64,000 bases of DNA from JAUWGC01 sp963753055 (GCA_963753055.1 CAVWAP010000009.1:310001-374000); one strand, 5' to 3'. Counted from the first letter of the stretch, positions 34,271-42,115 are shown. Translations and numbers: made by a program. Notes: generated from the letters alone by a model not told the origin.

Positions 34271-34860
34271 AAGAATTGACCAATTCACCAATCTGCCCCA
34301 ATTGACCAAATAAATTCCAAATTTCAATGATCAATTGCTCAATTTTCAAACTTTTGATTTCTGAAGTGTGGTTTGAATGATTTTTGCAAAAATGCATCTC
34401 AACTCATGTGCTTCTTTAATGAGTTGTCCCATGATAAGTTTATTGGAATCAGGATATGTATCATGAATTAACTTTAACCAATACTCTGTTTCTTTAGCTT
34501 CCTTCAGGCAAATTCTAATTCTCATCAAGAAGTCTTTCTTACTTAAAGAATCATTTGCTTCTATGTAATTTGCTCCGACTGATCCCGACGATCTTATCAA
34601 TTGCTGTACATCGTTTTGAATATCAGATTTCTTTTTAATAGTGCGCAAATAGCTCCGAATCGCTTGAGCAAATTTCATGGTTCTTTCTTCAAGATCATAT
34701 TTTACTTCCGCTTTCATGATAAAATGGATTATGGGTCTATTATTTAATACCTATAATCCCGGTATATACCCAAAAAATCTTTGAAAATTTAGCATTGAGC
34801 TCTTGGAGAATTGTATCTTAATTGGTCAATTGATGCAGATTGGTGCATTGGTCAATTCTT
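34271..34860. mobile_element. Four-helix-bundle cassette with terminal inverted repeats
   Basis: 590 bp. The left end begins AAGAATTGACCAATTCACCA; the right end in reverse reads AAGAATTGACCAATGCACCA. About 38 bp match with few changes, and weaker similarity runs on to ~80 bp, ending CAATTTTCAAAC (left) and AAATTTTCAAAG (right, reversed). The ends are built of AATTGACC/AATTCACC octamers. One gene lies inside (34346-34717). It is the full-length relative of the 157-bp element at 7376-7532. It has no transposase, so if mobile it must depend on another factor or on its own small protein. Confidence 0.7.
34346..34717 (-). CDS. Four-helix-bundle protein (S23/IVP-like)
   Basis: A 123-residue protein with the pattern of the 23S rRNA-intervening-sequence / four-helix-bundle family: MKFAQAIRSYLRTIKKKSDI, QLIRSSGSVGANYIEANDSL (the conserved RSSGSVGANYIEA motif), DFLMRIRICLKEAKETEYWL and a last helix LIKEAHELRCIFAKII. 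Family members form pentameric bundles; Avd proteins of diversity-generating retroelements are relatives. No rRNA gene surrounds it, so this is not an rRNA intervening sequence. The N-terminal MKAEVKYDLEER is usual. It is the only gene in the inverted-repeat cassette. Confidence 0.85.
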   Translation of the reverse strand: MKAEVKYDLEERTMKFAQAIRSYLRTIKKKSDIQNDVQQLIRSSGSVGANYIEANDSLSKKDFLMRIRICLKEAKETEYWLKLIHDTYPDSNKLIMGQLIKEAHELRCIFAKIIQTTLQKSKV

Positions 34861-34877
34861 AAGCTTGCATATTCCCA

Positions 34878-37184
34878 TTACTTAGAAACTCCGTCAATAT
34901 ACTCCAATAACTCTGTACCTGCAGCATTATCAGGAAATTTCTCCTTCAACATTACAGCATATTCCTTTGCTTTATCAGGCCGGTTTCTATTTAAATAGAA
35001 ATCTACCAGGGCATAGATGTAATCAAAATTCCCCTCTTCTAACGCATAGGCTGCCAGGAGTGCTTTTTCAGCTTCGTCAGGATTGCCAAGCTGGTTCTGG
35101 AGCAGACCGAGGTTGTAAAAGATGCGGGAGCGGTCGGGTATAAGCTCCGATGCTAATTGAAGTTGCTCGACAGCTTCCGGGTACTTTTTCTGTTCGGCAA
35201 GGAGAAGCCCGAGGGAATAATGCATTTCGCCATTGTCAGGATTGCCTTTGACAACGTTGCGGAGCAATACCTCTGCCTGCTCGTTCTTTCCCTGCTGGTT
35301 ATATAAGATAGCCAGGTTGGACTGTGCCGGGTAAAACTGGTCATCGATCTCGATGGCAGCAAGGAAATTCTTTTCAGCTTCAGCCATGTCACCATGGTTG
35401 AAGTACCAGTTGCCCAGATTATGCCTGCTGGGTGCAAAGTCGCCGGAATACTCCATTGCGGCACGGTACTCGTCGAGGGCTTCGCTGAGTGCTTTCATGT
35501 GCTTTTGAGCTACCATCTCTTCGGGGACGAAAGACAGGCGGACGGCAGCTTCCATGCGGACAGCCTTCACATGGTCGTTGAGTAACGGGATAAGATCATT
35601 GATGATCTCCTGCGACTGTATCGGTACGTTCCTTGCAGCTGAGTTACGGATCATAGACTCCGGATCCTTGAGGGACTTGCGAAGGACCTCGATACTCTGC
35701 TCAGTATAGAACTCGCCAAGGACAGACAGTGCTGTGGCACGGATGATAGGTGGGTAGAGTTCATCATTGACGATGGTGACGAGCTGATCATATGCCTTCG
35801 GATCGGCCTGGTGCCCTGCAGCCAGGGTGGTGCCGTAATGTGGTTTGATGCTGATACCGTACCACTGACGCAGGTAACCGGCAGCCCATTGATTCGTCTC
35901 ATTACGGTGGCATTGGGTACAGGCATTGGGTGTGTTGAGCTTGTCGCTGAGGTCGGGCCGTGGCACTCGAAAGCTGTGGTCGCGACGGAAGTCGACACCC
36001 ATATAGTACCTGCCCGGCATATGACAGTTGATGCAAAGGGCACCTTCACCTACCTCATAGACTGTGGTGTCATCAGCAAATGCCAATGCATCGCCCTGCT
36101 CACCTTTGTACTTATGAAAATGATGATCGTAAGTATCGTAGGCCTCGGCAAGGTGGCATTGCAGGCAAAGTTTATTGCCGGTCTCTATTAATTGGAGGCT
36201 GTGCACGTTGTGGCAGTCGTTGCACTGAACATCATTCATGTACATCTTGCTCTGGACGAAAGAACCATAAACATAGTCTTCCTCAAGTATCTGCCCATCA
36301 GCAAAGTACATCGGCTCCCTTACCATTTCCGGAACCATATGGTCGAGCAGGTCGTGCCACTTGAAATCATAATCCCTGAGTGCCATCCTCCTGGTATGGC
36401 AGCGGGCACACTGGTCGACATACTGGATATTGTCGATCTCGCTGGTCTGGACCACCAGTCCGTAGTTGGTATTCACCGGCCGGGCCATCTCTGGTAACTG
36501 AGCCCAGTCGAGGTGGAAGGAGCTCGGACCGTGGCAGGCCTCACAGCTCACGTTGATCTCCGACCAGGTGGTGTTGAACACGCCTGTTTCAAAGTCGTAG
36601 CCCTTCACCAGGTTGGTAGAGTGGCAGTCGGCACACATGCCGTTCCAGTTCTGGCCCAGGTTGGACCAGTGTAACCAGTTGGTATGGTTGATCTCATCAC
36701 CGGCATACACTGCATCTGCCATGTGGTACCATTCCTTATGTGTGGTATGCCATGTCAGGCCAAGAGTCTGAAGCCTACCGTCGGGGAAGGGAACAAGGTA
36801 CTGTTGAAGCGGTGTCCAGCCAAAAGTGTACAGCACCTCCAGCTCGATCATCTCACCTGCCGGCCCTCCGTCGGTATAAACATAAAACTTGCCATCGCGC
36901 TTGTAAAACTTATGTGTTTGTCCCTTGTATTCAAACTCCGCATCGTCGAAATCGCCCAGGACTGTTTCCTCCGTTGCATGGGTCATGGCCAGGTCGTGGT
37001 GCGAGCCTTTCCAGAGGTCATATTCCATCTTATGGCACTCGATGCAGGTCTGTGCACCCACAAACTGCGCCTCCGTATGATCCACGGCATCATCGCTCAG
37101 GTAGGCCACCCGTATAAGGTACAGGGGAAAGGTCATGACTATGACCAGGGTAGCGATGAATCCGGTGATCTGCCAGTTTCTCAT
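34878..37184 (-). CDS. Octahaem cytochrome c with HEAT- and TPR-like repeats
   Basis: A 768-residue periplasmic protein anchored by an N-terminal helix (8-28, ITGFIATLVIVMTFPLYLI). Eight CxxCH haem motifs are visible: CIECH, CADCH, CEACH, CARCH, CNDCH, CLQCH, CINCH and CTQCH, all within the first ~440 residues. Residues ~470-560 look like HEAT-type helical repeats (ATALSVLGEFYTEQSIEVLR, IQSQEIINDLIPLLNDHV), and ~575-760 are TPRs (APSRHNLGNWYFNHGDMAEA, FYPAQSNLAILYNQQGKNEQ). Its ATG overlaps the Rieske stop (ATGA, 37181-37184), so it is coupled to it. It probably takes electrons from the cytochrome b/Rieske complex in place of cytochrome c1, while TPRs dock partners. Confidence 0.9.
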   Translation of the reverse strand: MRNWQITGFIATLVIVMTFPLYLIRVAYLSDDAVDHTEAQFVGAQTCIECHKMEYDLWKGSHHDLAMTHATEETVLGDFDDAEFEYKGQTHKFYKRDGKFYVYTDGGPAGEMIELEVLYTFGWTPLQQYLVPFPDGRLQTLGLTWHTTHKEWYHMADAVYAGDEINHTNWLHWSNLGQNWNGMCADCHSTNLVKGYDFETGVFNTTWSEINVSCEACHGPSSFHLDWAQLPEMARPVNTNYGLVVQTSEIDNIQYVDQCARCHTRRMALRDYDFKWHDLLDHMVPEMVREPMYFADGQILEEDYVYGSFVQSKMYMNDVQCNDCHNVHSLQLIETGNKLCLQCHLAEAYDTYDHHFHKYKGEQGDALAFADDTTVYEVGEGALCINCHMPGRYYMGVDFRRDHSFRVPRPDLSDKLNTPNACTQCHRNETNQWAAGYLRQWYGISIKPHYGTTLAAGHQADPKAYDQLVTIVNDELYPPIIRATALSVLGEFYTEQSIEVLRKSLKDPESMIRNSAARNVPIQSQEIINDLIPLLNDHVKAVRMEAAVRLSFVPEEMVAQKHMKALSEALDEYRAAMEYSGDFAPSRHNLGNWYFNHGDMAEAEKNFLAAIEIDDQFYPAQSNLAILYNQQGKNEQAEVLLRNVVKGNPDNGEMHYSLGLLLAEQKKYPEAVEQLQLASELIPDRSRIFYNLGLLQNQLGNPDEAEKALLAAYALEEGNFDYIYALVDFYLNRNRPDKAKEYAVMLKEKFPDNAAGTELLEYIDGVSK

Positions 37185-37714
37185 GCGTAGGTGATCTGCG
37201 TTTTGTTAAACCTTTTCCTGGAGATGGGCTTGCTGATGTCGACCTTCACTATCCCCTGTTCGATTACGACAGGAAAGAGGTCGAGTGCTCTTGGTGCCGG
37301 CGACTTGATCACATCACCGCTCATGGTGAAGGTTGATGAGTGGCAGGGACAGATGAAGATATTCTCATCCGCATCCCAGGTCACTGAGCAACCCAGGTGT
37401 GTGCAGCGCAGGGAGAGGGCGAGGAGGCCACCATCATCTAGCCTGACAAGGTAAAAGCGACCATTGCGGAATGGGATAACGCTGTTGTTCGGTATCTCCG
37501 AAACCTTTCCCACGGTCTTATAAAAACCACCTGCAGCGTAGTTCTTCTTTCGCTCACCGGGGTACATGAAGTTGACGATCAATGCCGAAACCTCGATCCC
37601 GGCAATGATTCCCAGTACGCCCCAGGCCTTTTTAAGGAAACTTCTGCGACTCACCATTTGTTCCGGGTTACGGGTTACGGGTTTCGAGTTTTTATTACTG
37701 CTATTTCCACTCAT
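37181..37714 (-). CDS. Rieske iron-sulfur protein of a bc-type complex
   Basis: About 177 residues from ATG 37714. Residues ~20-46 hold a basic patch and one membrane helix (RRSFLKKAWGVLGIIAGIEV). The Rieske [2Fe-2S] ligands are in CTHLGC (about 126-131) and CPCHSS (about 144-149), which oxidises menaquinol together with cytochrome b. The first ~18 residues (SGNSSNKNSKPVTRNPEQ) come partly from ACCCGTA heptamers; MVSRRSFLKKA is what a normal Rieske start would look like. The first codons overlap the end of the four-helix-bundle gene by 14 bp. The octahaem gene follows with a 4-bp overlap. Confidence 0.9.
   Translation of the reverse strand: MSGNSSNKNSKPVTRNPEQMVSRRSFLKKAWGVLGIIAGIEVSALIVNFMYPGERKKNYAAGGFYKTVGKVSEIPNNSVIPFRNGRFYLVRLDDGGLLALSLRCTHLGCSVTWDADENIFICPCHSSTFTMSGDVIKSPAPRALDLFPVVIEQGIVKVDISKPISRKRFNKTQITYA
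37661..37690 (-). repeat. ACCCGTA heptamers in the Rieske N-terminus
   Basis: Minus strand: CGAAACC CGTAACC CGTAACC CGGAAC. They encode KPVTRNPEQ. The same family lies in the opposite sense at 38095-38155, on the other side of the four-helix-bundle gene, so that gene is bracketed by inverted arrays. Confidence 0.75.
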
Positions 37715-38063
37715 TTTCAACGAATTGTATAAATTTATTTATTCGTTTCCCAAGTAAATCATATTGTTCAATGAGCTCTGTTATTGGATTTTCAGAAAAA
37801 TGTATGTCATTGATCATAGATAATTGAGCAATTGCTTCATCGCATGATGAATGTGCAAAAATCAAGAATCGAATAAACTCATCTTTATATCTTCTCCTTC
37901 CAAAACCCTCAGCAATATTATCTTTTATGCTTTTTGATGATCTTCTCACTTGACTTCCCTGCTCATATAATTCATACTTTGGAAGTTTCATGGTCATTTT
38001 ATGAACTTCTATTGCAAGCTTATAAGCCATTTGATATACCTCTAAATCCTTGTAACTCTTCAT
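37701..38063 (-). CDS. Second four-helix-bundle protein (S23/IVP-like)
   Basis: A 120-residue member of the four-helix-bundle family but of a different subgroup from the one at 34346: MKSYKDLEVYQMAYKLAIEV, ELYEQGSQVRRSSKSIKDNI (the RRSSxSIxxNIAEG motif), RYKDEFIRFLIFAHSSCDEA and a C-terminal helix to NEWK. It sits between the cytochrome b and Rieske genes, which normally adjoin, and its last 14 bp overlap the Rieske start. Inverted ACCCGTA-type arrays flank it. It probably has no electron-transport role and is best read as an insertion into the operon. Confidence 0.85.
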   Translation of the reverse strand: MKSYKDLEVYQMAYKLAIEVHKMTMKLPKYELYEQGSQVRRSSKSIKDNIAEGFGRRRYKDEFIRFLIFAHSSCDEAIAQLSMINDIHFSENPITELIEQYDLLGKRINKFIQFVENEWK

Positions 38064-38094
38064 ATCTCAATTCATAAATCTACAATCCCAAATA

Positions 38095-38155
38095 AACCCG
38101 CAACCCGAAACCCGCAATTCGCAACTTGCAACCTGCAACTCGCAACCCGTAACTA
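38095..38155. repeat. Heptamer array, ACCCGCA family
   Basis: About eight units: ACCCGCA, ACCCGAA, ACCCGCA, ATTCGCA, ACTTGCA, ACCTGCA, ACTCGCA, ACCCGTA. They fill the gap between the cytochrome b stop (38153) and the four-helix-bundle start. Confidence 0.85.
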
Positions 38156-39445
38156 TCCAAACCACATTAATTGCATCCCAGCACCTCTGAACATTATCCC
38201 TATTACAGTTAGTATAGCATACGACACCACCAATATCGTAAAGAATGCAATTATTACTTCCACTTTATCTGCCTTGAAACGCCTTCGCAACAACACAACC
38301 AACAACCAACAACCAATAACCAACAACACGAACGGAATGAGACCTGTACTGAGCCATAACGGCCAGCTCGAGAACCATCCTTCAAAGTCCATCACATACT
38401 CATCAAACAGAACTGCAAGTGGAGTCACCACCAGCGCCAGGACGGCAGAATAAACAGTTAGTTTCTTTCCCTTTTCCGAGTGGAACCATGTTCCAGGTTT
38501 AATTTCTTTTATTTTAAAGTAGGGTAGCCAGAACATAGCCACGAAAAACAGCACCGGTATCACAACGACCGCAAAGAATGGATGGAAATGAAGCAGCAGC
38601 TCCTGTACCCCCATGAAGTACCAGGGTGCTTTTGCCGGGTTGGGTGAGTAGGATGGGTTGGCTCGTTCGAGCAGTGGTGCATCACCGAAGGTGCTGATCA
38701 GAAGGATGATGGCAATCAGGACCAGGGCAACGGTAACTTCTTTGAGTACCAGGTTGGGCCAGGTGTGTACTTTTTCAACTTCGGACCTGCTTTCAGGCAG
38801 AGCGATGCCTTTTGCCTTTCTCACTCTCCAGAAATGGTATCCCATCAGGACGATAAGTGACAATGGAAGGATGCTGGTGTGAAAGTTATAGAAGTTCAGC
38901 AAGGTGGCAGAGCCCACTTCTGTACCTCCCCGGATGGCGGTCTGCAGCCAGCCACCCACGATTGGAAAGTACTCCAGCATATTGGTGCTCACGGTGATGG
39001 CCCAGAAAGCAAGCTGGTCCCATGGCAAGAGGTAACCAGTGAAGTTTGAAAGGATCACGATGAATAACAGCACAACACCTATAACCCAGTTTACTCTTCT
39101 CGGGGTGTAGTATGCCTGAGAATAAAAAGTCCTGATCAAATGCAAAAAGGTAATCAGCACAAAGAATATCCCGCTCCAATGATGTATGTTGCGTATAAAT
39201 TGTCCAAATAATACCTCTTCCTGTATAAAGAGGATAGAATCGTATGCCTTTTCCGGCACCGGCTCATATAAAAAGCGTAATAATATTCCCGTAAATGCCT
39301 GTACGATGAACAGCAGCGCCGCCATTCCTCCCAGCCCAAAGGTCCTGTTAAACCGTATCGCTTCCTTATTGATACTTACCGGATGCAGGTGTAAGGCGAA
39401 GTTGCGGAAAGGTTTCTTGGATCTATCTGGTGCGCTCTGGGACAT
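38153..39445 (-). CDS. Cytochrome b (b6/subunit IV fused form)
   Basis: A 430-residue quinol-oxidising membrane subunit. The N-terminal b6-like half has the haem-ligand His pairs in IRNIHHWSGIFFVLITFLHL and FYNFHTSILPLSLIVLMGYH, and GYLLPWDQLAFW between them. The C-terminal half carries NPAKAPWYFMGVQELLLHFH, the counterpart of the Qo-site PEWY motif, here PWY. At least nine helices are predicted. The end of the protein (about residues 370-385, VLLVIGCWLLVVLLRR) is encoded by GGTTGTT heptamers. It is the first gene of the b/Rieske/octahaem set. Length fits a fused b6-IV protein. Confidence 0.92.
   Translation of the reverse strand: MSQSAPDRSKKPFRNFALHLHPVSINKEAIRFNRTFGLGGMAALLFIVQAFTGILLRFLYEPVPEKAYDSILFIQEEVLFGQFIRNIHHWSGIFFVLITFLHLIRTFYSQAYYTPRRVNWVIGVVLLFIVILSNFTGYLLPWDQLAFWAITVSTNMLEYFPIVGGWLQTAIRGGTEVGSATLLNFYNFHTSILPLSLIVLMGYHFWRVRKAKGIALPESRSEVEKVHTWPNLVLKEVTVALVLIAIILLISTFGDAPLLERANPSYSPNPAKAPWYFMGVQELLLHFHPFFAVVVIPVLFFVAMFWLPYFKIKEIKPGTWFHSEKGKKLTVYSAVLALVVTPLAVLFDEYVMDFEGWFSSWPLWLSTGLIPFVLLVIGCWLLVVLLRRRFKADKVEVIIAFFTILVVSYAILTVIGIMFRGAGMQLMWFG
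38297..38327 (-). repeat. Heptamers encoding a cytochrome b membrane helix
   Basis: Plus strand units AACCAAC, AACCAAC, AACCAAT, AACCAAC, AAC; on the coding strand GTTGGTT / ATTGGTT. They read as LLVIGCWLLVV in a hydrophobic helix near the C-terminus, so repeat DNA supplies membrane sequence without a frame break. Confidence 0.8.
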
Positions 39446-39483
39446 TAACTATGCTATGAAATTTGAGAATGCAAGTTAATAAA

Positions 39484-39592
39484 ATTATGATTAGTGGTTG
39501 GTGGTTTTTCTTTGATCTAGAATCCAGTATTTAGGATCTAGGATCCAAATTTCACCAACCACCAATCACTAACCACTAACCACTTTTTCATG
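39484..39592. repeat. Mirrored TTAGTGG arrays with GATCTAG core
   Basis: GATTAGT GGTTGGT GGTTTTT (39488-39508) faces AATTTCACCAACCACCAATC and ACTAACC ACTAACC units (39546-39581); between them are GATCTAG / AATCCAG / TATTTAG / GATCTAG / GATCCAA units. The whole can fold into one long hairpin between divergent genes. A TAAATTTAG motif near 39603 may be the -7 element of the next gene. Confidence 0.7.
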
Positions 39593-39632
39593 ATCTTTTT
39601 GTAAATTTAGATTCCCATCAAACAATCAGATT

Positions 39633-41789
39633 ATGAAAAACCTCCTTATCATCCTTCTTACTGTTCAGTGTTCAGTGTTCACTGTTCACCTGGCCGAAGG
39701 CCAATGGCATTGGCAAGCCCCGCTGCCCCAGGGAAATCTTTTGAAGAAAGTTCAGTTTGTGGATGAACAGCATGGCTGGGCCGTTGGTACCGCCGGCACG
39801 CTCCTTCTCACAACTGATGGCGGAGAAAATTGGGAATATATCTGCACACATCCCGACTACTTCCTTAACAGCGTGCATTTCACAGATCAGAATAATGGCT
39901 GGCTGGCCGGTACTCAGGATGGAGACCTTATCCTTCATACCAGCGATGGAGGCGAAAACTGGACAGAGGAATCTTTTCACCGGTATATAAGCTGGAATGA
40001 TATCTGGTTCACCGACGAACAACACGGCTGGCTGGCCGGTACCGGGATAGGTCCCCTGGGAGAGATAGCTTATCTGGCCAACACGGTCGATGGTGGACTT
40101 AACTGGAGCCTTGACTCCCCTGCCACAGGGGCGCAATTCATGAGTGTTCAGTTTGAAAATACGATGAATGGCTGGATCGCTGGTGACGGAAGCGGAGCTG
40201 TTGGTGGCCTGATATTCAGCACATCTGATGGGGGTACCACATGGAAGATTGACACTACGGTAAATGATCCGATGAGAAGTTTGCAGTTCAAAGATGCGAG
40301 TAATGGCTGGGTTGTCGGAGCAGCAACCATATTACATACTCCCGACGGAGGCAATACATGGGAGATGCAATCACAGGATTACTCTCCCAATGATGTTTCT
40401 TTTACAGATATTAATCAGGGCTGGGTAACCGGACTCAATGGGATCATAGCCAATACCGCTAATGGTGGAGAGACATGGGAAACGCAATTTGCAGGCGATG
40501 GACGTAACATGTGGGGGATCTGTATGATTGATCCGTTAAATGGATGGACCGTGGGTGAATATGGTAGAATGAGAAGAACACAGGATGGAGGAATAAGCTG
40601 GGACCTGGCATACTCCGGTATTTATGGGGGTAATTTTTACGATGTCGACTTTATCGATGTGAATCATGGATGGGTGGTTGGTGAAGATGGTGCCGTATAC
40701 TCAACAGATGACGGAGGTCTGAGCTGGACAGGACAGACATTTTTCCTGGAAGCCCATTTTATGGGTGTCTGCTTTACTGATCAATTAAATGGATGGGTTG
40801 CCGGCGGGCGATGGGAATCAGGGGCCTATATTTTTCATACCACAAACGGGGGCCAGTTTTGGGAGGACCAGTATATTGTTTCCGATGAGATCCTGTATGA
40901 TATATTCTTCATCGATCAGAATAATGGATGGGCCTGTGGTACCGGAGGTTCGATCCTGCATACCAGCAGCGGTGGCGGTTCCTGGTTGCCACAGAATAGC
41001 ACCACCAGTGAGCTTCTGCATGGAATGTTTTTTATTAATGAAAACAACGGCTGGGCAGTGGGGACAGAGGGAATAATCCTTGGGACTACGGATGGTGGGC
41101 AGGAATGGACGCAACAAAGCTTTAATTCTGGTCATCGCTTCTGGGATGTGCATTTTATCGACAATCAAATTGGCTGGGCCGCAGGAGATAATGAAACAAT
41201 CTCCGAAGCCTTTATCATGAAAACAACTGATGGTGGAAATACCTGGACTGACATCTCAACCGGTAGTGAACCCGGGTTCAACAACATTCATTTTACCAGT
41301 CAGAATATTGGCTGGGCGGTTAGCGGTGGCTCATACCAGCAAGGAAGGCTATATTATACTGTCGATGGAGGTATGAGCTGGACCATGTATGAAGATATTT
41401 GTTACCAACTCGGACTATATGGACTAGACTTTGTCGATTCCGGCCATGGTTGGGCAGTCGGTTTAATAGGTGCCGTGCTGCATACGGATAATGGAGGGTT
41501 GGTTGGAACGCAGGAAATGGATGCCGGGGGAGATGGCTTTGAGCTTACTTTATTCCCTAATCCCTGCTCAAGCGCGGTGCGCTTGAGATTAACGAATAAC
41601 GAATACCGATTAACGATATCTGATTTATTTACGATTGAAGGAAGGAAGATTCGGGAATTGGTCAATGAAGTAATGCCTGACGGAACACATGAAATTGAGG
41701 TTGATGTTAGTGATTTTCCGGCGGGGATTTACTTTGTTAGAGTGCAGGTGGGAAGTGAGGTTGCGGTGAGGAAGCTGATAGTACGTTAA
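39633..41789 (+). CDS. Ycf48/PSII-BNR-like T9SS propeller protein
   Basis: A 718-residue secreted protein. The signal peptide (1-23) has its core (TVQCSVFTVHL) encoded by GTGTTCA heptamers. The body has about fourteen repeats with xxFxDxxxGWxxGxxGxxLxTxDGGxxW, as in Ycf48-like and BNR propellers (DEQHGWAVGTAGTLLLTTDG, DVNHGWVVGEDGAVYSTDDG). This probably makes two seven-bladed propellers. A T9SS type A domain ends the protein (TLFPNPCSSAVRLRL, IEGRKIRELVN, GIYFVRVQVG, VRKLIVR). It starts at ATG 39633. The name does not imply photosynthesis; such propellers are common in Bacteroidota exoproteins. Confidence 0.87.
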   Translation: MKNLLIILLTVQCSVFTVHLAEGQWHWQAPLPQGNLLKKVQFVDEQHGWAVGTAGTLLLTTDGGENWEYICTHPDYFLNSVHFTDQNNGWLAGTQDGDLILHTSDGGENWTEESFHRYISWNDIWFTDEQHGWLAGTGIGPLGEIAYLANTVDGGLNWSLDSPATGAQFMSVQFENTMNGWIAGDGSGAVGGLIFSTSDGGTTWKIDTTVNDPMRSLQFKDASNGWVVGAATILHTPDGGNTWEMQSQDYSPNDVSFTDINQGWVTGLNGIIANTANGGETWETQFAGDGRNMWGICMIDPLNGWTVGEYGRMRRTQDGGISWDLAYSGIYGGNFYDVDFIDVNHGWVVGEDGAVYSTDDGGLSWTGQTFFLEAHFMGVCFTDQLNGWVAGGRWESGAYIFHTTNGGQFWEDQYIVSDEILYDIFFIDQNNGWACGTGGSILHTSSGGGSWLPQNSTTSELLHGMFFINENNGWAVGTEGIILGTTDGGQEWTQQSFNSGHRFWDVHFIDNQIGWAAGDNETISEAFIMKTTDGGNTWTDISTGSEPGFNNIHFTSQNIGWAVSGGSYQQGRLYYTVDGGMSWTMYEDICYQLGLYGLDFVDSGHGWAVGLIGAVLHTDNGGLVGTQEMDAGGDGFELTLFPNPCSSAVRLRLTNNEYRLTISDLFTIEGRKIRELVNEVMPDGTHEIEVDVSDFPAGIYFVRVQVGSEVAVRKLIVR
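39661..39690 (+). repeat. Heptamers encoding a signal-peptide core
   Basis: CTGTTCA, GTGTTCA, GTGTTCA, CTGTTCA, CC. They code for TVQCSVFTVHL in the Ycf48-like protein. The family matches intergenic arrays at 27823, 33127 and 42359. Confidence 0.8.
41568..41628 (+). repeat. Palindrome plus six heptamers in a CTD loop
   Basis: TCAAGCGC-GGT-GCGCTTGA (41568-41586) is followed by GATTAAC GAATAAC GAATACC GATTAAC GATATCT GATTTAT (41587-41628). The frame is kept (42 bp). The palindrome differs from those at 26042 and 51946 by paired changes in both arms. Confidence 0.85.
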
Positions 41790-42115
41790 TCAGGTTTGTG
41801 TTATATCAGATCCCGGCATTCGCCGGGTCAATCGGGTTGGTCGTTTTCAGATCCCGGCATACCTGAAGCTGATTCGCAGCTGGAAACCATTGAATTTCAA
41901 ATCTATCCAAACCCTTGTTCAAGTATTGTATGCCTTCGATATCTGATTTATATGATATTTCAGGAAGGAAAATTCGAAAAATAATTAATGAGGAAGTTAA
42001 GCCTGGAGAACAAGAATTAGTCGTGGATGTAAGTGATCTGCCAGTGGGAGTCTACTTCATCAGAATGCAGGCTGGAAATAATGTGCGGATGAAAAAGTTG
42101 GTGGTGACACATTAA
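41790..42115 (+). pseudogene. Orphan T9SS sorting domain, frameshifted
   Basis: Directly after the Ycf48-like gene lies a second T9SS domain with no protein in front: ETIEFQIYPNPCSS in one frame, then LYDISGRKIRKIINEEVKPG, DVSDLPVGVYFIRMQAGNN and MKKLVVTH* in another. The frame changes exactly at the heptamer loop, which here has only two units (GATATCT GATTTAT, 41939-41952) instead of the six in the intact genes. Two units shift the frame; three or six would not. The piece is probably the tail of a lost or recombined gene. Confidence 0.75.

Noticed and set aside
34271..34860. 23S rRNA intervening sequence
   Set aside because: The four-helix-bundle family fits, but there is no rRNA sequence on either side.
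34271..38155. Diversity-generating retroelement (the four-helix-bundle proteins resemble Avd)
   Set aside because: No reverse transcriptase, no template/variable repeat pair and no C-type-lectin target gene are visible.
39633..41789. Photosystem II assembly factor
   Set aside because: Only the Ycf48-like propeller repeat is shared; the T9SS domain and the lack of any photosystem gene argue against it.
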